Assembly: GCA_017445585.1 (NCBI GenBank) | Contig: JAFSTX010000030.1 | Location: 1 to 40,979, forward strand | Direction: 5' to 3' | Origin: Lachnospiraceae bacterium | Lineage (GTDB): Bacteria > Bacillota > Clostridia > Lachnospirales > Lachnospiraceae | DNA: 40,979 bases | Shown: piece by piece, positions 17,115-27,010 of the stretch | Position numbering within the stretch: the first letter of the stretch is position 1 | How the letters are laid out: each line of letters starts with the position of its first letter | Translations under genes and position numbers: made by a program | The notes under the pieces: model-generated | Databases searched by the model: none | What the model saw: only the letters and a program-made list of their open reading frames with translations | Told to the model about the DNA's origin: nothing

Positions 17115-17594
17115 TCACTTTACCTCCCTCAGCTTACGCACTATTGCCCTGGCGTGACCCTCGGATTTTGTAATGATCAGTATAGTGTCATCACCCGCGA
17201 TCGTACCGAGCAATCCTTCCCATTCCATACCATCCATAGCTGCGCAGACTGCGCCTGCCATACCGGTATAGCATCTCACCACGACCTGATTCATCGCGAA
17301 ATCCGCACTGATCGCCGCCGTCTTATATAATGAATAGAATTTCTTCGTCGCCTGGTATTTTTCCTCGCTGCGGCTGATGTGATACCGGTATCCGCCCTCT
17401 GCCGCCGCGGTCTTAACCAGCTTGAGTTCCTTGATATCCCTCGAGACAGTGGCCTGAGTGACATCAAAGCCTTTTTCCACAAGCCTCGCCGCCAGCGCCT
17501 GCTGTGTACCTATGGGTTCCTCGCCGATAAGGTGCATGATCGCCTCCCAGCGGGCTTCTTTACTCTTTTCACCTATTTCCGGTTTTCTGGACAT
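17115..17594 (-). CDS. argR: Arginine repressor ArgR/AhrC
   Basis: 159 residues, slightly longer than the usual 149-156. The N-terminal winged helix has FDVTQATVSRDIKELKLVK with the recognition helix. The C-terminal hexamerisation and arginine-binding domain ends with GTIAGDDTILIITKSEGHA. It senses arginine and represses biosynthesis while activating catabolism in this family. GGAGGT lies 6 nt before the ATG. It follows argG-argH, its probable targets, but is separated from argH by a terminator, so it likely has its own promoter within 17595-17674. A near-palindromic AT-rich site is located there. Confidence 0.94.
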   Translation of the reverse strand: MSRKPEIGEKSKEARWEAIMHLIGEEPIGTQQALAARLVEKGFDVTQATVSRDIKELKLVKTAAAEGGYRYHISRSEEKYQATKKFYSLYKTAAISADFAMNQVVVRCYTGMAGAVCAAMDGMEWEGLLGTIAGDDTILIITKSEGHARAIVRKLREVK

Positions 17595-17650
17595 AACCCA
17601 CCTCCGTTAACAGATACTCTAACACATCGTCCACGGCGCCGCAACAGATT

Positions 17651-17672
17651 TTATACATTAGAAAATGCATAA
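17651..17672. promoter_or_regulatory. Candidate ARG box upstream of argR
   Basis: TTATACATT, 4 nt, AATGCATAA: a 9-bp inverted repeat with one mismatch, AT-rich and about the size of an ArgR half-site pair. It overlaps the region where the argR promoter must be. Autoregulation is inferred from family behaviour. Confidence 0.45.
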
Positions 17673-17674
17673 AA

Positions 17675-17700
17675 TTTAAAAGCCGCCCCGCAGGGCAGCT
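17675..17700 (-). terminator. Terminator of argG-argH
   Basis: On the minus strand AGCTGCCC, TGCG loop, GGGCGGCT, then TTTAAATTTT, about 13 nt after the argH stop. Confidence 0.85.
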
Positions 17701-17712
17701 TCAAAACTTTTC

Positions 17713-19086
17713 TCATCCTATATATTCTCTGACAAGCCCGATCTGCTTCTGCACCGAATCCGGTGAGGTTCCGCCGTATGATCTGCGCCTCGCCACGCAG
17801 TTTTTCAGATCCACCGCGTCATAGACGTCCTCTCCTATCAATGGACATACGGCCCGATATTCCGAGAGCGGCAAAGTCTCCAGCACACAGCCCTGCTCGA
17901 CGCATTTATTTACCAGCTGTCCGGAGAGCCTGTAAGCGTCGCGGAAGGGGATCCCGCGGCCTGTCAGATAATCCGCCAGATCCGTCGCATTGATAAAGCC
18001 CTGCTGCGCAGCCTGCATCATCCTGTCTGAATTCACTGTCATCGAAGAAATCATTGCCTCCGCGACTCTGAGACAGAGCTTTACAGTATCTGCGGCGTCA
18101 AATATGGCTTCCTTGTCCTCCTGCATATCCTTGTTATATGCCAGAGGCAAGCCTTTTAGCATCGTCAGAAGCGTCGTCAGATCTCCATACACGCGCCCCG
18201 TCTTGCCGCGTATGAGCTCCGCCATGTCAGGATTCTTTTTCTGCGGCATGATTGACGAGCCCGTAGTAAAATCATCGGAAAATCGTATGAACCCGAATTC
18301 CCAGCTCGACCAGAGCACCATTTCCTCCGCCATGCGGGAGAGGTGCATCTGGATAATGGAGAGAACCGAAGCCAGCTCCACGCAGAAATCTCTGTCCGAG
18401 ACTCCGTCTATCGAATTCGCGCAAGGGCCGTCCATGCCCAGCAGCTCCGCTTCGTAGAAACGGTCGGTATCATAAGTGGTCCCGGCGAGCGCGCAGCTGC
18501 CTATCGGCGATATATTGACGCGCTGCCTGCAATCCGCCAGGCGGTCCGAATCGCGCATGAGCATTGAGGCATAGGCCATGAGCTGATGTGAAAAAAGTAT
18601 CGGCTGTGCCCTCTGCAGATGAGTATATCCCGGCATGACGGCATCCATCCCGCGCTCCGCTGCATCTGCCAGAGCCTCCAGGAGAGCCCTTATCAGCGCC
18701 TGCAGCTCGTCGATCTCGCCTCGCAGGTACAGTCTCAGGTCCAGCGCCACCTGATCGTTGCGGCTGCGCGCGGTGTGAAGCTTTTTGCCCGCGTCGCCGA
18801 TGCGCGCGGTGAGTGTCTGCTCTACGAAGGTGTGGATATCCTCCGCGCTCATATCGATGCTCAGCGCTCCGCTTTCCAGATCGCCGAGGATCCCGGCGAG
18901 GCCGTCCGTGATCTGTGCGGCTTCAGCCTCAGTAATGATCCCCTGACGCGCCAGCATCCGTGCATGTGCCATCGAGCCCTCTATATCCTGCCTCTGCAGT
19001 CTGCAGTCCACGCCTATGGAATTATTGATCTCATCGGCCAGAGCCGCGGTCTCTCCGTCGGTCCTGCCAGCCCACAGTTTGCTCAT
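17713..19086 (-). CDS. argH: Argininosuccinate lyase
   Basis: 457 residues, normal length. Last step of arginine synthesis: argininosuccinate to arginine and fumarate. The fumarase/aspartase-superfamily signature GSSIMPQKKNPDMAELIRGK lies at about residue 275; the N-terminus begins KLWAGRTDGETAALADEIN, and the catalytic histidine is in GYTHLQRAQPILFSHQLMAY. It begins 21 nt after the argG stop and is co-transcribed with it. Confidence 0.97.
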   Translation of the reverse strand: MSKLWAGRTDGETAALADEINNSIGVDCRLQRQDIEGSMAHARMLARQGIITEAEAAQITDGLAGILGDLESGALSIDMSAEDIHTFVEQTLTARIGDAGKKLHTARSRNDQVALDLRLYLRGEIDELQALIRALLEALADAAERGMDAVMPGYTHLQRAQPILFSHQLMAYASMLMRDSDRLADCRQRVNISPIGSCALAGTTYDTDRFYEAELLGMDGPCANSIDGVSDRDFCVELASVLSIIQMHLSRMAEEMVLWSSWEFGFIRFSDDFTTGSSIMPQKKNPDMAELIRGKTGRVYGDLTTLLTMLKGLPLAYNKDMQEDKEAIFDAADTVKLCLRVAEAMISSMTVNSDRMMQAAQQGFINATDLADYLTGRGIPFRDAYRLSGQLVNKCVEQGCVLETLPLSEYRAVCPLIGEDVYDAVDLKNCVARRRSYGGTSPDSVQKQIGLVREYIG

Positions 19087-19107
19087 AATATACCTCAGTC
19101 TGATCTC

Positions 19108-20328
19108 CTACAGCTTGCCCTTCTCGCGATAGGCCTGGACCTTTGTGGGAAGTCCCCACAGATTGATAAAGCCCGCGGCCTGCGACTGGTCGTAATCGCT
19201 CTCCCCAAAGGTTACCAAATTTTCAGAATAAAGTGAATAGGGAGAAGTGGTTCCGGCCGGGATGATATTGCCCTTGTAAAGCTTGAGCTTCACCTGACCT
19301 GTCACGTATTTGTCAGCCTCATTCGCAAAAGCGGTCAGCGCTTCCTGCAGCGGGCTGTACCATTTGCCGTTGTAGATAAGGTCGGCGTAATCGACCGAGA
19401 GCTTCTGTTTCTCGTGAAGAGTTTCCTTGTCCACAGTCAGCATCTCCAGCTGCTCATGCGCAAAATACAGAATGCTGCCGCCGGGAGTCTCGTAAACGCC
19501 GCGATCCTTCATGCCGACCAGACGGTTCTCCACTATATCGATGATGCCGATACCGTTCGCGCCGCCGACCTCATTAAGCTTTGCTATTATCTGCGATGCC
19601 TTCATCTTCTCGCCGTTGAAAGCGACCGGCGCTCCGGACTCAAAATCCAGGGTGATGTATGTGGGCTCGTCAGGCGCGGCCTCGGGCGCAACGCCCATTT
19701 CGAGAAAACCGGGCTTCATATAGTCGGGCTCGTTTGCCGGGTCCTCCAGATCCAGCCCCTCGTGGCTGAGGTGCCAGAGATTCTTGTCCTTGGAGTAATT
19801 TGTCTCGCGCGAGATCTTGAGAGGGACGTGATGCGCCTCGGCGTAATCTATCTCCTCGTCGCGCGACTTTATATCCCACTCGCGCCAGGGCGCTATGATC
19901 GGCATATCGGGAGCAAAGCGCTTGATCGCCAGCTCAAAACGCACCTGATCGTTGCCCTTTCCGGTCGCGCCGTGGCAGATCGCGTCAGCACCCTCCGCAA
20001 GCGCGATCTCGGCGAGCTTTTTGCCGATGACGGGACGCGCAAAGGCAGTACCCAGCAGATACGTCTCATACTTTGCGTCCATTTTCAGCGCAGGGATGAT
20101 GATATCGTCCACCATCTCATCCACGAGATCGGCGACGATAAGCTTGCTCGCGCCAGTGGCCAGAGCCTTTTCCTCCAGGCCGTCCAGCTCGTCGTTCTGG
20201 CCGACGTTGCCGGCGACCGCTATGATCTCCGGATCGTTATAGTTTTCCTTGAGCCAGGGAATGATGATGGAGGTATCCAGACCTCCGGAATACGCGAGTA
20301 CGATCTTCTTAATCTTTGATTTGTCCAT
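19108..20328 (-). CDS. argG: Argininosuccinate synthase
   Basis: 406 residues from the ATG at 20328, chosen because AGGTG lies 6 nt before it; the frame extends 9 nt upstream to a GTG that overlaps this site. It condenses citrulline and aspartate with ATP. The PP-loop is [12 protein letters not shown] near the N-terminus, and the citrulline/aspartate-binding motifs [15 protein letters not shown] and [12 protein letters not shown] are present. With argH it completes arginine synthesis from citrulline. The genes for citrulline formation are not in the window. It is about 110 nt downstream of the ABC transporter ATPase gene. Confidence 0.97.
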   Translation of the reverse strand: MDKSKIKKIVLAYSGGLDTSIIIPWLKENYNDPEIIAVAGNVGQNDELDGLEEKALATGASKLIVADLVDEMVDDIIIPALKMDAKYETYLLGTAFARPVIGKKLAEIALAEGADAICHGATGKGNDQVRFELAIKRFAPDMPIIAPWREWDIKSRDEEIDYAEAHHVPLKISRETNYSKDKNLWHLSHEGLDLEDPANEPDYMKPGFLEMGVAPEAAPDEPTYITLDFESGAPVAFNGEKMKASQIIAKLNEVGGANGIGIIDIVENRLVGMKDRGVYETPGGSILYFAHEQLEMLTVDKETLHEKQKLSVDYADLIYNGKWYSPLQEALTAFANEADKYVTGQVKLKLYKGNIIPAGTTSPYSLYSENLVTFGESDYDQSQAAGFINLWGLPTKVQAYREKGKL

Positions 20329-20437
20329 TTTTATCACCTGCGGTATTTATTTTAGTATTTTGAATGCTCCGGCGCGTAGGCACGGCCTGCTGCGCCTTTG
20401 GCAAAAAGCTTCGCACTGCCCGATGCGGGTCCGTGCT

Positions 20438-21193
20438 CTACAGCACCTTCGAGAGGAAATCCTTCAGGCGGTCGCATTTCGGATGCTCGAAGATCTCCTG
20501 CGGCGTGCCTTCCTCCATGATATTTCCCTCCGACATGAAGATCACCCTGTCCGCGACCTCCCGGGCAAAGCCCATCTCGTGCGTTACGACCACCATCGTC
20601 ATTCCGCCCTTTGCGAGCTCCTTCATGACGTCCAGCACCTCTCCTACCATCTCCGGGTCGAGCGCCGACGTCGGCTCGTCAAAAAGCATCACGTCCGGTT
20701 CCATCATCAGCGCCCTGACTATCGCCACACGCTGCTTCTGTCCGCCGGAAAGCTGCTGGGGGAACGCCCCCGCCCGGTCGTCAAGTCCGACTCTCCGGAG
20801 CAGTTCCATCGCCCTCTCATCCGCTTCGGCCTGAGTCTTTTTTTTCAGCTGGACCGGCGCAAGCGTCATATTTTTCTTCACATTCATGTTCGGGAAGAGA
20901 TTGAAGTGCTGGAAGACCATCCCTATCTTCTGCCTGTGGACGTTCACGTCGCACTCCTCGCTGGTCAGATCCTGTCCTTCAAAAAAGATCCTGCCTGCGG
21001 TCGGCGTCTCAAGCATGTTCAGAGTACGAAGGAAGGTGGATTTGCCGCAGCCCGAAGGTCCTATGACGACGACCACCTCGCCCTGTTTTATCTCGGTAGA
21101 AAGGCCGGTGATGGCGTGGACCGTCCTGCCGGGCTCCGTGAAAGTGACCTGCAGGTCCTCGACCTTAATGAGAGTCCCGTTTTCTTGTGACAT
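20438..21193 (-). CDS. Polar amino-acid ABC transporter ATP-binding protein
   Basis: 251 residues. Walker A is GPSGCGKST, the Q-loop is [15 protein letters not shown], the signature is [15 protein letters not shown], Walker B is [14 protein letters not shown], and the switch is VVTHEMGFA. This is the GlnQ/HisP/ArtP type that powers uptake of polar amino acids. The start overlaps the end of the permease gene by 29 nt; AAGGAGG lies 8-9 nt before the ATG, so the overlap is believable. Confidence 0.95.
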   Translation of the reverse strand: MSQENGTLIKVEDLQVTFTEPGRTVHAITGLSTEIKQGEVVVVIGPSGCGKSTFLRTLNMLETPTAGRIFFEGQDLTSEECDVNVHRQKIGMVFQHFNLFPNMNVKKNMTLAPVQLKKKTQAEADERAMELLRRVGLDDRAGAFPQQLSGGQKQRVAIVRALMMEPDVMLFDEPTSALDPEMVGEVLDVMKELAKGGMTMVVVTHEMGFAREVADRVIFMSEGNIMEEGTPQEIFEHPKCDRLKDFLSKVL

Positions 21194-21893
21194 CGTTTGC
21201 CAGCCTCCTTTCCATGAGCGATACGAGCTTTGTGAGCACGATGACGATCACGAGATAGATCGCCGCGATGCCGATAAACGGCATAAAGGCCTGATATGTG
21301 CGGCCCTGCACGTTTATCGCCCACTTCGTGATATCCTTCATGCCGATGACGTTAACGATCGAGGTCTCCTTGAGCAGGGCGATAAGCTCGTTGCCGAGTG
21401 CGGGAAGTATCGTCTTTACCGCCTGCGGTATGACGATAAACCTCATCGTCTGTACGTAAGAAAGACCCAGACTGCGCCCCGCCTCGCTCTGACCCTTGTC
21501 CACAGCCATGATACCGCCGCGGATGATCTCGGCCAGATACGCTCCGGAATTGATACCGAACGACAGCGTCGCCACGAGCATCGTATTCGTGGAGCTGACC
21601 ATGATCACGAAATACATGATCAGCAGCTGCACCATCATGGGCGTGCCTCGGATGACCGTGATATAGATATAGCAGAGCGTATTCAGAACGCCGAGCAGTC
21701 CGCCCTTTTTCTTTTTCTGATCGTATGAAGAACGGACAACGGCCACGAGCACGCCGAGCACGACTCCTATGAGCAGCGCCAGCACCGTGATGAGCAGCGT
21801 AACGCCCAGTCCCGAAAGCAGCGCCTTCCATCTGTCGGAATCGATAAAGCTCTGCGTAAAATCTGCTGCTATCTCCGCAAACCACTCCTGCAT
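21165..21893 (-). CDS. Polar amino-acid ABC transporter permease (HisMQ type)
   Basis: 242 residues with five or so membrane helices. [21 protein letters not shown] starts the transmembrane domain, and [33 protein letters not shown] is the EAA-loop region that contacts the ATPase. [20 protein letters not shown] is a typical HisM/GlnP-family segment. A single permease gene suggests a homodimeric pore. It lies about 140 nt downstream of the binding-protein gene, with a hairpin between. Confidence 0.95.
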   Translation of the reverse strand: MQEWFAEIAADFTQSFIDSDRWKALLSGLGVTLLITVLALLIGVVLGVLVAVVRSSYDQKKKKGGLLGVLNTLCYIYITVIRGTPMMVQLLIMYFVIMVSSTNTMLVATLSFGINSGAYLAEIIRGGIMAVDKGQSEAGRSLGLSYVQTMRFIVIPQAVKTILPALGNELIALLKETSIVNVIGMKDITKWAINVQGRTYQAFMPFIGIAAIYLVIVIVLTKLVSLMERRLANDVTRKRDSH

Positions 21894-21986
21894 AAAAACC
21901 TCCTGTATACTTCGGAAAAGCCGCCGGCGCGTGCTCCTCTCCTAAACAAATGAGCTGCCGGTAAGCGTTTCTCCCTTAAAGCGTCC

Positions 21987-22014
21987 AAAACGGAGGCAGG
22001 CAAGCCCGCCTCCG
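21987..22014 (-). terminator. Attenuating hairpin between binding protein and permease genes
   Basis: On the minus strand CGGAGGC, a 10-nt interior, GCCTCCG, then TTTT. This imperfect terminator is within the operon and would leave the binding-protein message more abundant, as is common in such operons. Confidence 0.6.
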
Positions 22015-22035
22015 TATCTGCCGTCAAACCTCAGC

Positions 22036-22893
22036 TTACTCGGCAGGAATGTATTTGTCGATGATTGCCTGTATGGTACCGTCGGCGATCTTCGCATCGA
22101 GGACCTCGTTGAAGGCCTTGAGCAGTCCCTCGTTGTCCTTGGAGATAGCTGCGGCGTAATCCTCATCAGCGTATGAGGTCTCGAGGATCTTCAGTCCCTC
22201 GTTTGCCTCTACGAATGCCTTTGCAGGGTTGTTGTCGATAACTACGCAGTCGACTTTTCCGGCCAGCAGAGCCTGTACAGCCTGGGTGCCGTTGGGGTAA
22301 GCGGTCACGTTCTCAGCGCCGAACTCGTCTTCGCAGTAGATATGTCCGGTCGTGGACTCCTGAACGCCGATCATCTTTCCGGCCAGATCATCGACCGCAG
22401 CGATCTCGCTGTTCTCGGTAACGATAACGACCTGTACTCCCTTTGCGTAGCTGGTCGAGAAATTGACGTTCTGGAGACGCTCCTCGGTAACAGTCATTCC
22501 CGCAAGTCCGATGTCGATCTTGCCAGTCTGGACTGCAGTGATGATCGAACCGAATTCCATATCCTGGATCTCAAGCTCAAGTCCGAGCTCTTCGGCGATC
22601 AGCGCCGCGATCTCGGCATCGATGCCCTCGATGGTCACGCCGTCCTCAGTGAACTCATAGGGAGGAAAGCTTGCGTTCGTACCCATGATCAGCTTGCCCG
22701 GCTGAACAGTGGTAAAAGCAGCAGCCTCGCTTCCATCTTCGCTCGCTCCGGTGTCGGCCTCGGTGTCGGCCTGAGTATCAGCCTGAGCCGCTGTGGTGTC
22801 AGCCGCAGCCGAGCTGCCCTCATCGCTTCCTCCGCACGCTGCAAGAGACAGAACCATGATTCCCGCTAAAAACATTGCCAAAAACTTTTTCAT
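22036..22893 (-). CDS. Amino-acid ABC transporter substrate-binding lipoprotein
   Basis: 285 residues from the ATG at 22893 (preceded by AAGGAAGGTGG), which gives a clean lipoprotein signal: MKKFLAMFLAGIMVLSLAAC with the lipobox cysteine at 20. An acidic Ala/Asp/Thr-rich linker follows to about residue 60. The SBP_bac_3 fold is seen in LIMGTNASFPPYEF, GIDAEIAALIAEELG and FGSIITAVQTGKIDIGLAGM. The upstream in-frame ATG would only add a non-signal extension. The partner permease and ATPase follow. The neighbouring arginine genes make arginine, ornithine or another polar amino acid a reasonable guess, no more. Confidence 0.95.
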   Translation of the reverse strand: MKKFLAMFLAGIMVLSLAACGGSDEGSSAAADTTAAQADTQADTEADTGASEDGSEAAAFTTVQPGKLIMGTNASFPPYEFTEDGVTIEGIDAEIAALIAEELGLELEIQDMEFGSIITAVQTGKIDIGLAGMTVTEERLQNVNFSTSYAKGVQVVIVTENSEIAAVDDLAGKMIGVQESTTGHIYCEDEFGAENVTAYPNGTQAVQALLAGKVDCVVIDNNPAKAFVEANEGLKILETSYADEDYAAAISKDNEGLLKAFNEVLDAKIADGTIQAIIDKYIPAE

Positions 22894-22983
22894 AATTTCC
22901 ACCTTCCTTTTAGTAGTATAAAACAAAACAGAATCTTTACTTTTTCACCCGTCCTTCGCCCCTCTCCGGATCGGATGTGCCGT

Positions 22984-23012
22984 ATTATACTTCCCGCATT
23001 TTAGCGCGTCAA
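22984..23012 (-). promoter_or_regulatory. Promoter of the amino-acid ABC transporter operon
   Basis: On the minus strand TTGACG, 17 nt, TATAAT, about 90 nt before the start codon. The rest of 23013-23160 is AT-rich with poly-T runs and contains no supportable gene. Confidence 0.85.
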
Positions 23013-23160
23013 CAGTTTTTTGAATTTTTATTTGTTTTTTTGCATTTTTATACATTTATTTAGATTTTTTACATAATGCTGCTCAGTTTTCTTCCCGAGT
23101 TTCCGCGCTTTTTCAAAAACCACGAATCGAATATTATTCATTTTTGCACACGGAATATGC

Positions 23161-23194
23161 AAAAAGCAGGCCCCGGAATCATCCGGGACCTGCC
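23161..23194 (-). terminator. Terminator of pheS-pheT
   Basis: On the minus strand GGCAGGTCCCGG, a short loop, CCGGGGCCTGC and TTTTT. About 80 nt after the pheT stop. Confidence 0.9.
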
Positions 23195-23275
23195 ATGAAC
23201 GAGTATTTACAGTATTAATGCCGGCTGCTCTGCCGGCGCACATTCCGGGCAGACTTTCCTTGCGCGGTCTATTCT

Positions 23276-25765
23276 TTAGCTGCGCTGTTCCGCGCCCAGA
23301 TCTGACAGGCCATTCAGGATCTTCTTCATGACGGCGTTGATCTCGGCCTCCTCGAGGGTGTGGTCTTTGGCGCGGAAGGTCAGCGTATAGGCCATCGATT
23401 TAAGTCCGATACCGAGCTGGGCGCCCTCGAACACGTCGAAGAGCTCGTAAGACTCCAGTAGCTTGCCGCCGCGCTGCGCGATGACCGCCTCCACCTGTCC
23501 GGCCAGGATCTCTTTGCTCATGAGCAGCGAGATATCCCGCGTGACTGCCGGGAATCTGGCAATACCGGTGTATTTTCTGTCGAAAGTGGCCATGTCCACG
23601 ATAAACGGCATATCGATCACGGCTATATGGCATCTCTCTCCTATCTCATAGGCGTCGGCCACGTCGGGATGAAGCTCGCCGATATATCCGACCTGAACTC
23701 CCTCGATCACGATGCCGGCCTTGCGGCCGGGGTGAAGGAAGGGCAGCTCCGCCTCCGGATTATAGACCGGTCTGCAGCAGATCCCGGCCTTTGAGAAGAA
23801 CTCCTCGACTATTCCTTTCATATAGAAGAAATCCTCTTCGCCGTAGAATCCGAGCACGAACTGAACTCTCTCATCCGGAAGCTCGCATGCGTGATCCTTG
23901 CTGCAGGAGGCGTATACCGGAGCCTGCCTGCCGCTGGGGATGTAGATATGGGCAAGCTCATAAAGCTTCACGTTTTTATTTCTGTGGTTGTAATTTGCTG
24001 CCAGACTGGTGAGCAGTCCGTCAAGCGGAAGAGTCCTCATGATCGAGTAGTCCTCTCCGAGGGGATTGCTGATCGTCACCGCCTCTCTGAGCAGAGAATC
24101 GGCAGGTATGCGCAGTTTGTCAAACACCTTCGGGCTCTCAAAGGAGAAAGTCATGGCCTGTGAGAAGCCGGCGTACTGCGCGACCGTCCTGGCAAGCTGC
24201 TCGACGCGCAGCTTGAAGCTCAGCTTTCCTGCGGTAGCCTCGCCGCGCGGAAGGGTGGTGGGGATATTGTCATATCCGAAAAATCTCGCGACTTCCTCGG
24301 CGATATCAGCCTCCTGCTCCAGATCCTGTCTCCAGGAAGGGCAGGTCACCGTCATGGCCTTCTCGTCCACGTCAAGATCGATCTTGCGCAGGTACTTTAT
24401 CATGTCTTCAGCCGGAATGTCCGTACCGAGGAAACCGTTGATCCAGTCGGGGCGAAGCGGGATCACCTTGTCGCAGGGAAGCTCGCCGTGCACATCCACA
24501 CAGCCGCCCACGACCTCGCCGCAGCCAAGCTCTTCCACGAGCTCGCAGGCGCGGTTGATCGCCTCAAAGGTGACGTTTGCATCCACACCCTTCTCAAAAA
24601 TGCCCGAAGCGTCCGTCCTCATACCGAGGCGCTTGGCGGAAAGTCTGATATTTGTGCCGTCAAAGCAGGCGGACTCGAAAAGTACCGTATCGACGTCCGT
24701 AGTGATCATCGAATTCTGCCCGCCCATGATTCCGGCGATGCCGATCTCCTTTTCGCCGTCGCAGATCATGAGGACGTCATGATCAAGTTTGCGGACCTGT
24801 CCGTCGAGTGTGGTGAATTCCTCGCCGTCCTCAGCTCTCTTTACGACTATCTTTGATCCGGCCACGGTGCTCATGTCGAAAGCATGCATGGGCTGGCCGT
24901 ATTCCTTCATAACATAATTTGTGATGTCGACGAGATTGTTTATCGGGCGGATGCCGCTGTTAGCGAGTCTTCTCTGTATCCACTCGGGGCTGGGGCCTAT
25001 CTTGACGTTTTTGACCACGCGGGCCACATAGCGCCTGCACAGATCGGGATCGGCGATCTCCACCTTTACGTAATCGGCGGCGTTTTCGCCATTTCCGCGC
25101 ATCACGGGGCGCGGAGGCTGGAAGCTGCTGCCGAAAGTCGCGGCCGCTTCGCGCGCGATCCCTATGATGCTGTAGCAGTCCACCCTGTTTGAGGTGATCT
25201 CGTATTCAAAGTCGGTGTCGTGAAGTCCGAGCAATTCTATGGCGTCGCTTCCGATCTCGGCATCCCCGGGCAGGATATAGATGCCCTCCTCGGGAGCGTC
25301 GGGGTACATGTCGCGGCTGCTGCCAAGCTCTTCTACAGAGCACATCATGCCGAACGACTCCACACCGCGGAGCTTGCCTTTTTTGATCTTTATGCCGTCC
25401 TCGGGAAGGGAACCTCCGTCATGTCCGCCGGCGACCTTTCCGCCGTCCAGCACCACGGGGACCTTGTCGCCCTCTTTTACGTTGTGCGCGCCAGTCACGA
25501 TCTGGATGCAGTCGGGAGCATCGGGGAGCGCGTTTGCGCCGGCGTTTTCCGCGCCTACACGGACGCGGCAGACGATCAGCTTGTCCGCATCGGGATGAGG
25601 CGTGATCTGATCGATCATGCCTACGACTATTTTTTCAAGGTTTTTGTCCAGGCGCCTGAAGCCCTCGACCTTTGAGCCGGAAAGCGTCATGGCGTCCATG
25701 TACTGCTGATCCGTGCAGTCCAGATCAGGAACGTATGCTTTGATCCATGATAAAGGTGTATTCAT
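23276..25765 (-). CDS. pheT: Phenylalanyl-tRNA synthetase beta subunit
   Basis: 829 residues. With PheS it forms the alpha2beta2 enzyme charging tRNA-Phe. An N-terminal start MNTPLSWIKAYVP is followed by the EMAP/tRNA-binding domain (about 40-155), with IVVGMIDQITPHPDADKLIV and IVTGAHNV. The B3/B4 editing domain comes next, then B5 around PLRPDWINGFLG, a catalytic-like domain, and a C-terminal anticodon-binding FDX-ACB domain (RFPAVTRDISLLMSKEI to KKILNGLSDLGA). It begins 12 nt after the pheS stop. Confidence 0.97.
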   Translation of the reverse strand: MNTPLSWIKAYVPDLDCTDQQYMDAMTLSGSKVEGFRRLDKNLEKIVVGMIDQITPHPDADKLIVCRVRVGAENAGANALPDAPDCIQIVTGAHNVKEGDKVPVVLDGGKVAGGHDGGSLPEDGIKIKKGKLRGVESFGMMCSVEELGSSRDMYPDAPEEGIYILPGDAEIGSDAIELLGLHDTDFEYEITSNRVDCYSIIGIAREAAATFGSSFQPPRPVMRGNGENAADYVKVEIADPDLCRRYVARVVKNVKIGPSPEWIQRRLANSGIRPINNLVDITNYVMKEYGQPMHAFDMSTVAGSKIVVKRAEDGEEFTTLDGQVRKLDHDVLMICDGEKEIGIAGIMGGQNSMITTDVDTVLFESACFDGTNIRLSAKRLGMRTDASGIFEKGVDANVTFEAINRACELVEELGCGEVVGGCVDVHGELPCDKVIPLRPDWINGFLGTDIPAEDMIKYLRKIDLDVDEKAMTVTCPSWRQDLEQEADIAEEVARFFGYDNIPTTLPRGEATAGKLSFKLRVEQLARTVAQYAGFSQAMTFSFESPKVFDKLRIPADSLLREAVTISNPLGEDYSIMRTLPLDGLLTSLAANYNHRNKNVKLYELAHIYIPSGRQAPVYASCSKDHACELPDERVQFVLGFYGEEDFFYMKGIVEEFFSKAGICCRPVYNPEAELPFLHPGRKAGIVIEGVQVGYIGELHPDVADAYEIGERCHIAVIDMPFIVDMATFDRKYTGIARFPAVTRDISLLMSKEILAGQVEAVIAQRGGKLLESYELFDVFEGAQLGIGLKSMAYTLTFRAKDHTLEEAEINAVMKKILNGLSDLGAEQRS

Positions 25766-25777
25766 CTCATTCCCTCC

Positions 25778-26803
25778 TTAGAACTGCCTGAGAAAACGTA
25801 TATCGTTCTCATAGAGAAGTCTCATGTCGTCTATCTCGTATTTGAGCAGCGCGATGCGCTCGAGGCCTATGCCGAAAGCAAATCCGCTGTACACGTCGGG
25901 ATCGATGCCGCTCATGCGCAGGACCTTGGGGTGGACCATGCCGCAGCCCAGGATCTCGATCCAGCCTTCGCCCTTGCAGAACCGGCAGCCCTTGCCTCCG
26001 CACTTAAAGCACGAGACGTCCATCTCGGCCGAGGGCTCGGTAAAGGGGAAATGATGCGGGCGGAACTTGACCTTTGTGTCGGCTCCGAACATCTCTCTGG
26101 CAAACTGGGCCAGAGTTCCCTTAAGATCCGCCATGGTAATGCCCTTGTCTATTACCAGACCTTCTATCTGGTGGAAGCAGGGCGAATGCGTCGCATCCAC
26201 TTCGTCGGCACGGTATACGCGGCCGGGAGCGATCACACGGATCGGCGGCTTCTGCTTTTCCATGATGCGCACCTGAACGGGTGAAGTCTGCGTGCGGAGC
26301 ACGATGTCTTTATTGATATAGAAAGTATCCTGCTCATCCTTTGCGGGATGGTTTGCGGGGATATTGAGAGCCTCAAAGTTATAATAGTCGAGCTCGACCT
26401 CGGGGCCCTCAACGACCTCATAGCCCATTCCGACGAAAACTCTCTCGACCTCGTCGAGCGCGAGCGTGTTAGGATGGGGATGACCGGCCGGCATCTTGGT
26501 CGCCGGCAGCGTAACGTCTATAGTCTCCGATGCGATCTTAAGCTCCCTGGCCGCGCGGGCAAGCTCGGACCTGGCCTCGTCAAGACGCTTTTCGATAATC
26601 GCTCTGGCTTCGTTGACCAGCTGGCCGACCTTCGGGCGGTCCTCAGGTGCCACGTCGCGCATTCCCTTAAGGACCTCGGTAAGCTCGCCTTTTTTGCCGA
26701 GGTAAGCGACCCTGACCTCCTCCAGCTTCTCCAGACCGCCGCTCTGCTCTATCCTGGAGAGAGCTTCCTGTCTGATCTTCTCAAGTTTTTCATTCATCGA
26801 CAT
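25778..26803 (-). CDS. pheS: Phenylalanyl-tRNA synthetase alpha subunit
   Basis: 341 residues from the ATG at 26803, chosen for the site GAGGT 7 nt upstream and because the protein then begins like other PheS proteins; the frame is open for 36 more codons but that part does not look like PheS. N-terminal coiled coil (about 1-85), then the class II catalytic core with [30 protein letters not shown] and [13 protein letters not shown] (motif 3). [12 protein letters not shown] looks like a four-cysteine metal site, known in clostridial-type PheS. Transcribed from its own promoter with a leader of about 90 nt; I see no T-box. Confidence 0.97.
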   Translation of the reverse strand: MSMNEKLEKIRQEALSRIEQSGGLEKLEEVRVAYLGKKGELTEVLKGMRDVAPEDRPKVGQLVNEARAIIEKRLDEARSELARAARELKIASETIDVTLPATKMPAGHPHPNTLALDEVERVFVGMGYEVVEGPEVELDYYNFEALNIPANHPAKDEQDTFYINKDIVLRTQTSPVQVRIMEKQKPPIRVIAPGRVYRADEVDATHSPCFHQIEGLVIDKGITMADLKGTLAQFAREMFGADTKVKFRPHHFPFTEPSAEMDVSCFKCGGKGCRFCKGEGWIEILGCGMVHPKVLRMSGIDPDVYSGFAFGIGLERIALLKYEIDDMRLLYENDIRFLRQF

Positions 26804-26899
26804 AAGATCGACCTCTCTGTCTGTAACTTTCTGTATGCTGCAGGACACTGTCCGAGGAATAATCCAGCCGTTCAGACATCCCCGCAAAACTAAAACGGA

Positions 26900-26928
26900 A
26901 TTATAGCACACAAAAGGCCTGCGCGCAA
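26900..26928 (-). promoter_or_regulatory. Promoter of pheS-pheT, embedded in the glyA terminator
   Basis: On the minus strand TTGCGC, 17 nt, TATAAT with TG before the -10 (extended -10). The -35 hexamer is formed by the loop and 3' arm of the glyA terminator hairpin. Confidence 0.7.
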
Positions 26929-26939
26929 CCGCGCAGGCC
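26912..26939 (-). terminator. Terminator of glyA
   Basis: On the minus strand a perfect 10-bp stem GGCCTGCGCG / CGCGCAGGCC with loop GTTG, then TTTTG. About 70 nt after the glyA stop. Confidence 0.9.
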
Positions 26940-27010
26940 CGTGAAAAACTTATTGGAGCTTAACGAAAAACTTGCAGGCGTACGTGATGCCGGATCCGGC
27001 TCTGCGCGTC

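Noticed and set aside
26804-26900. T-box leader before pheS
   Set aside because: The leader is only about 90 nt and has no recognisable T-box sequence or specifier stem.
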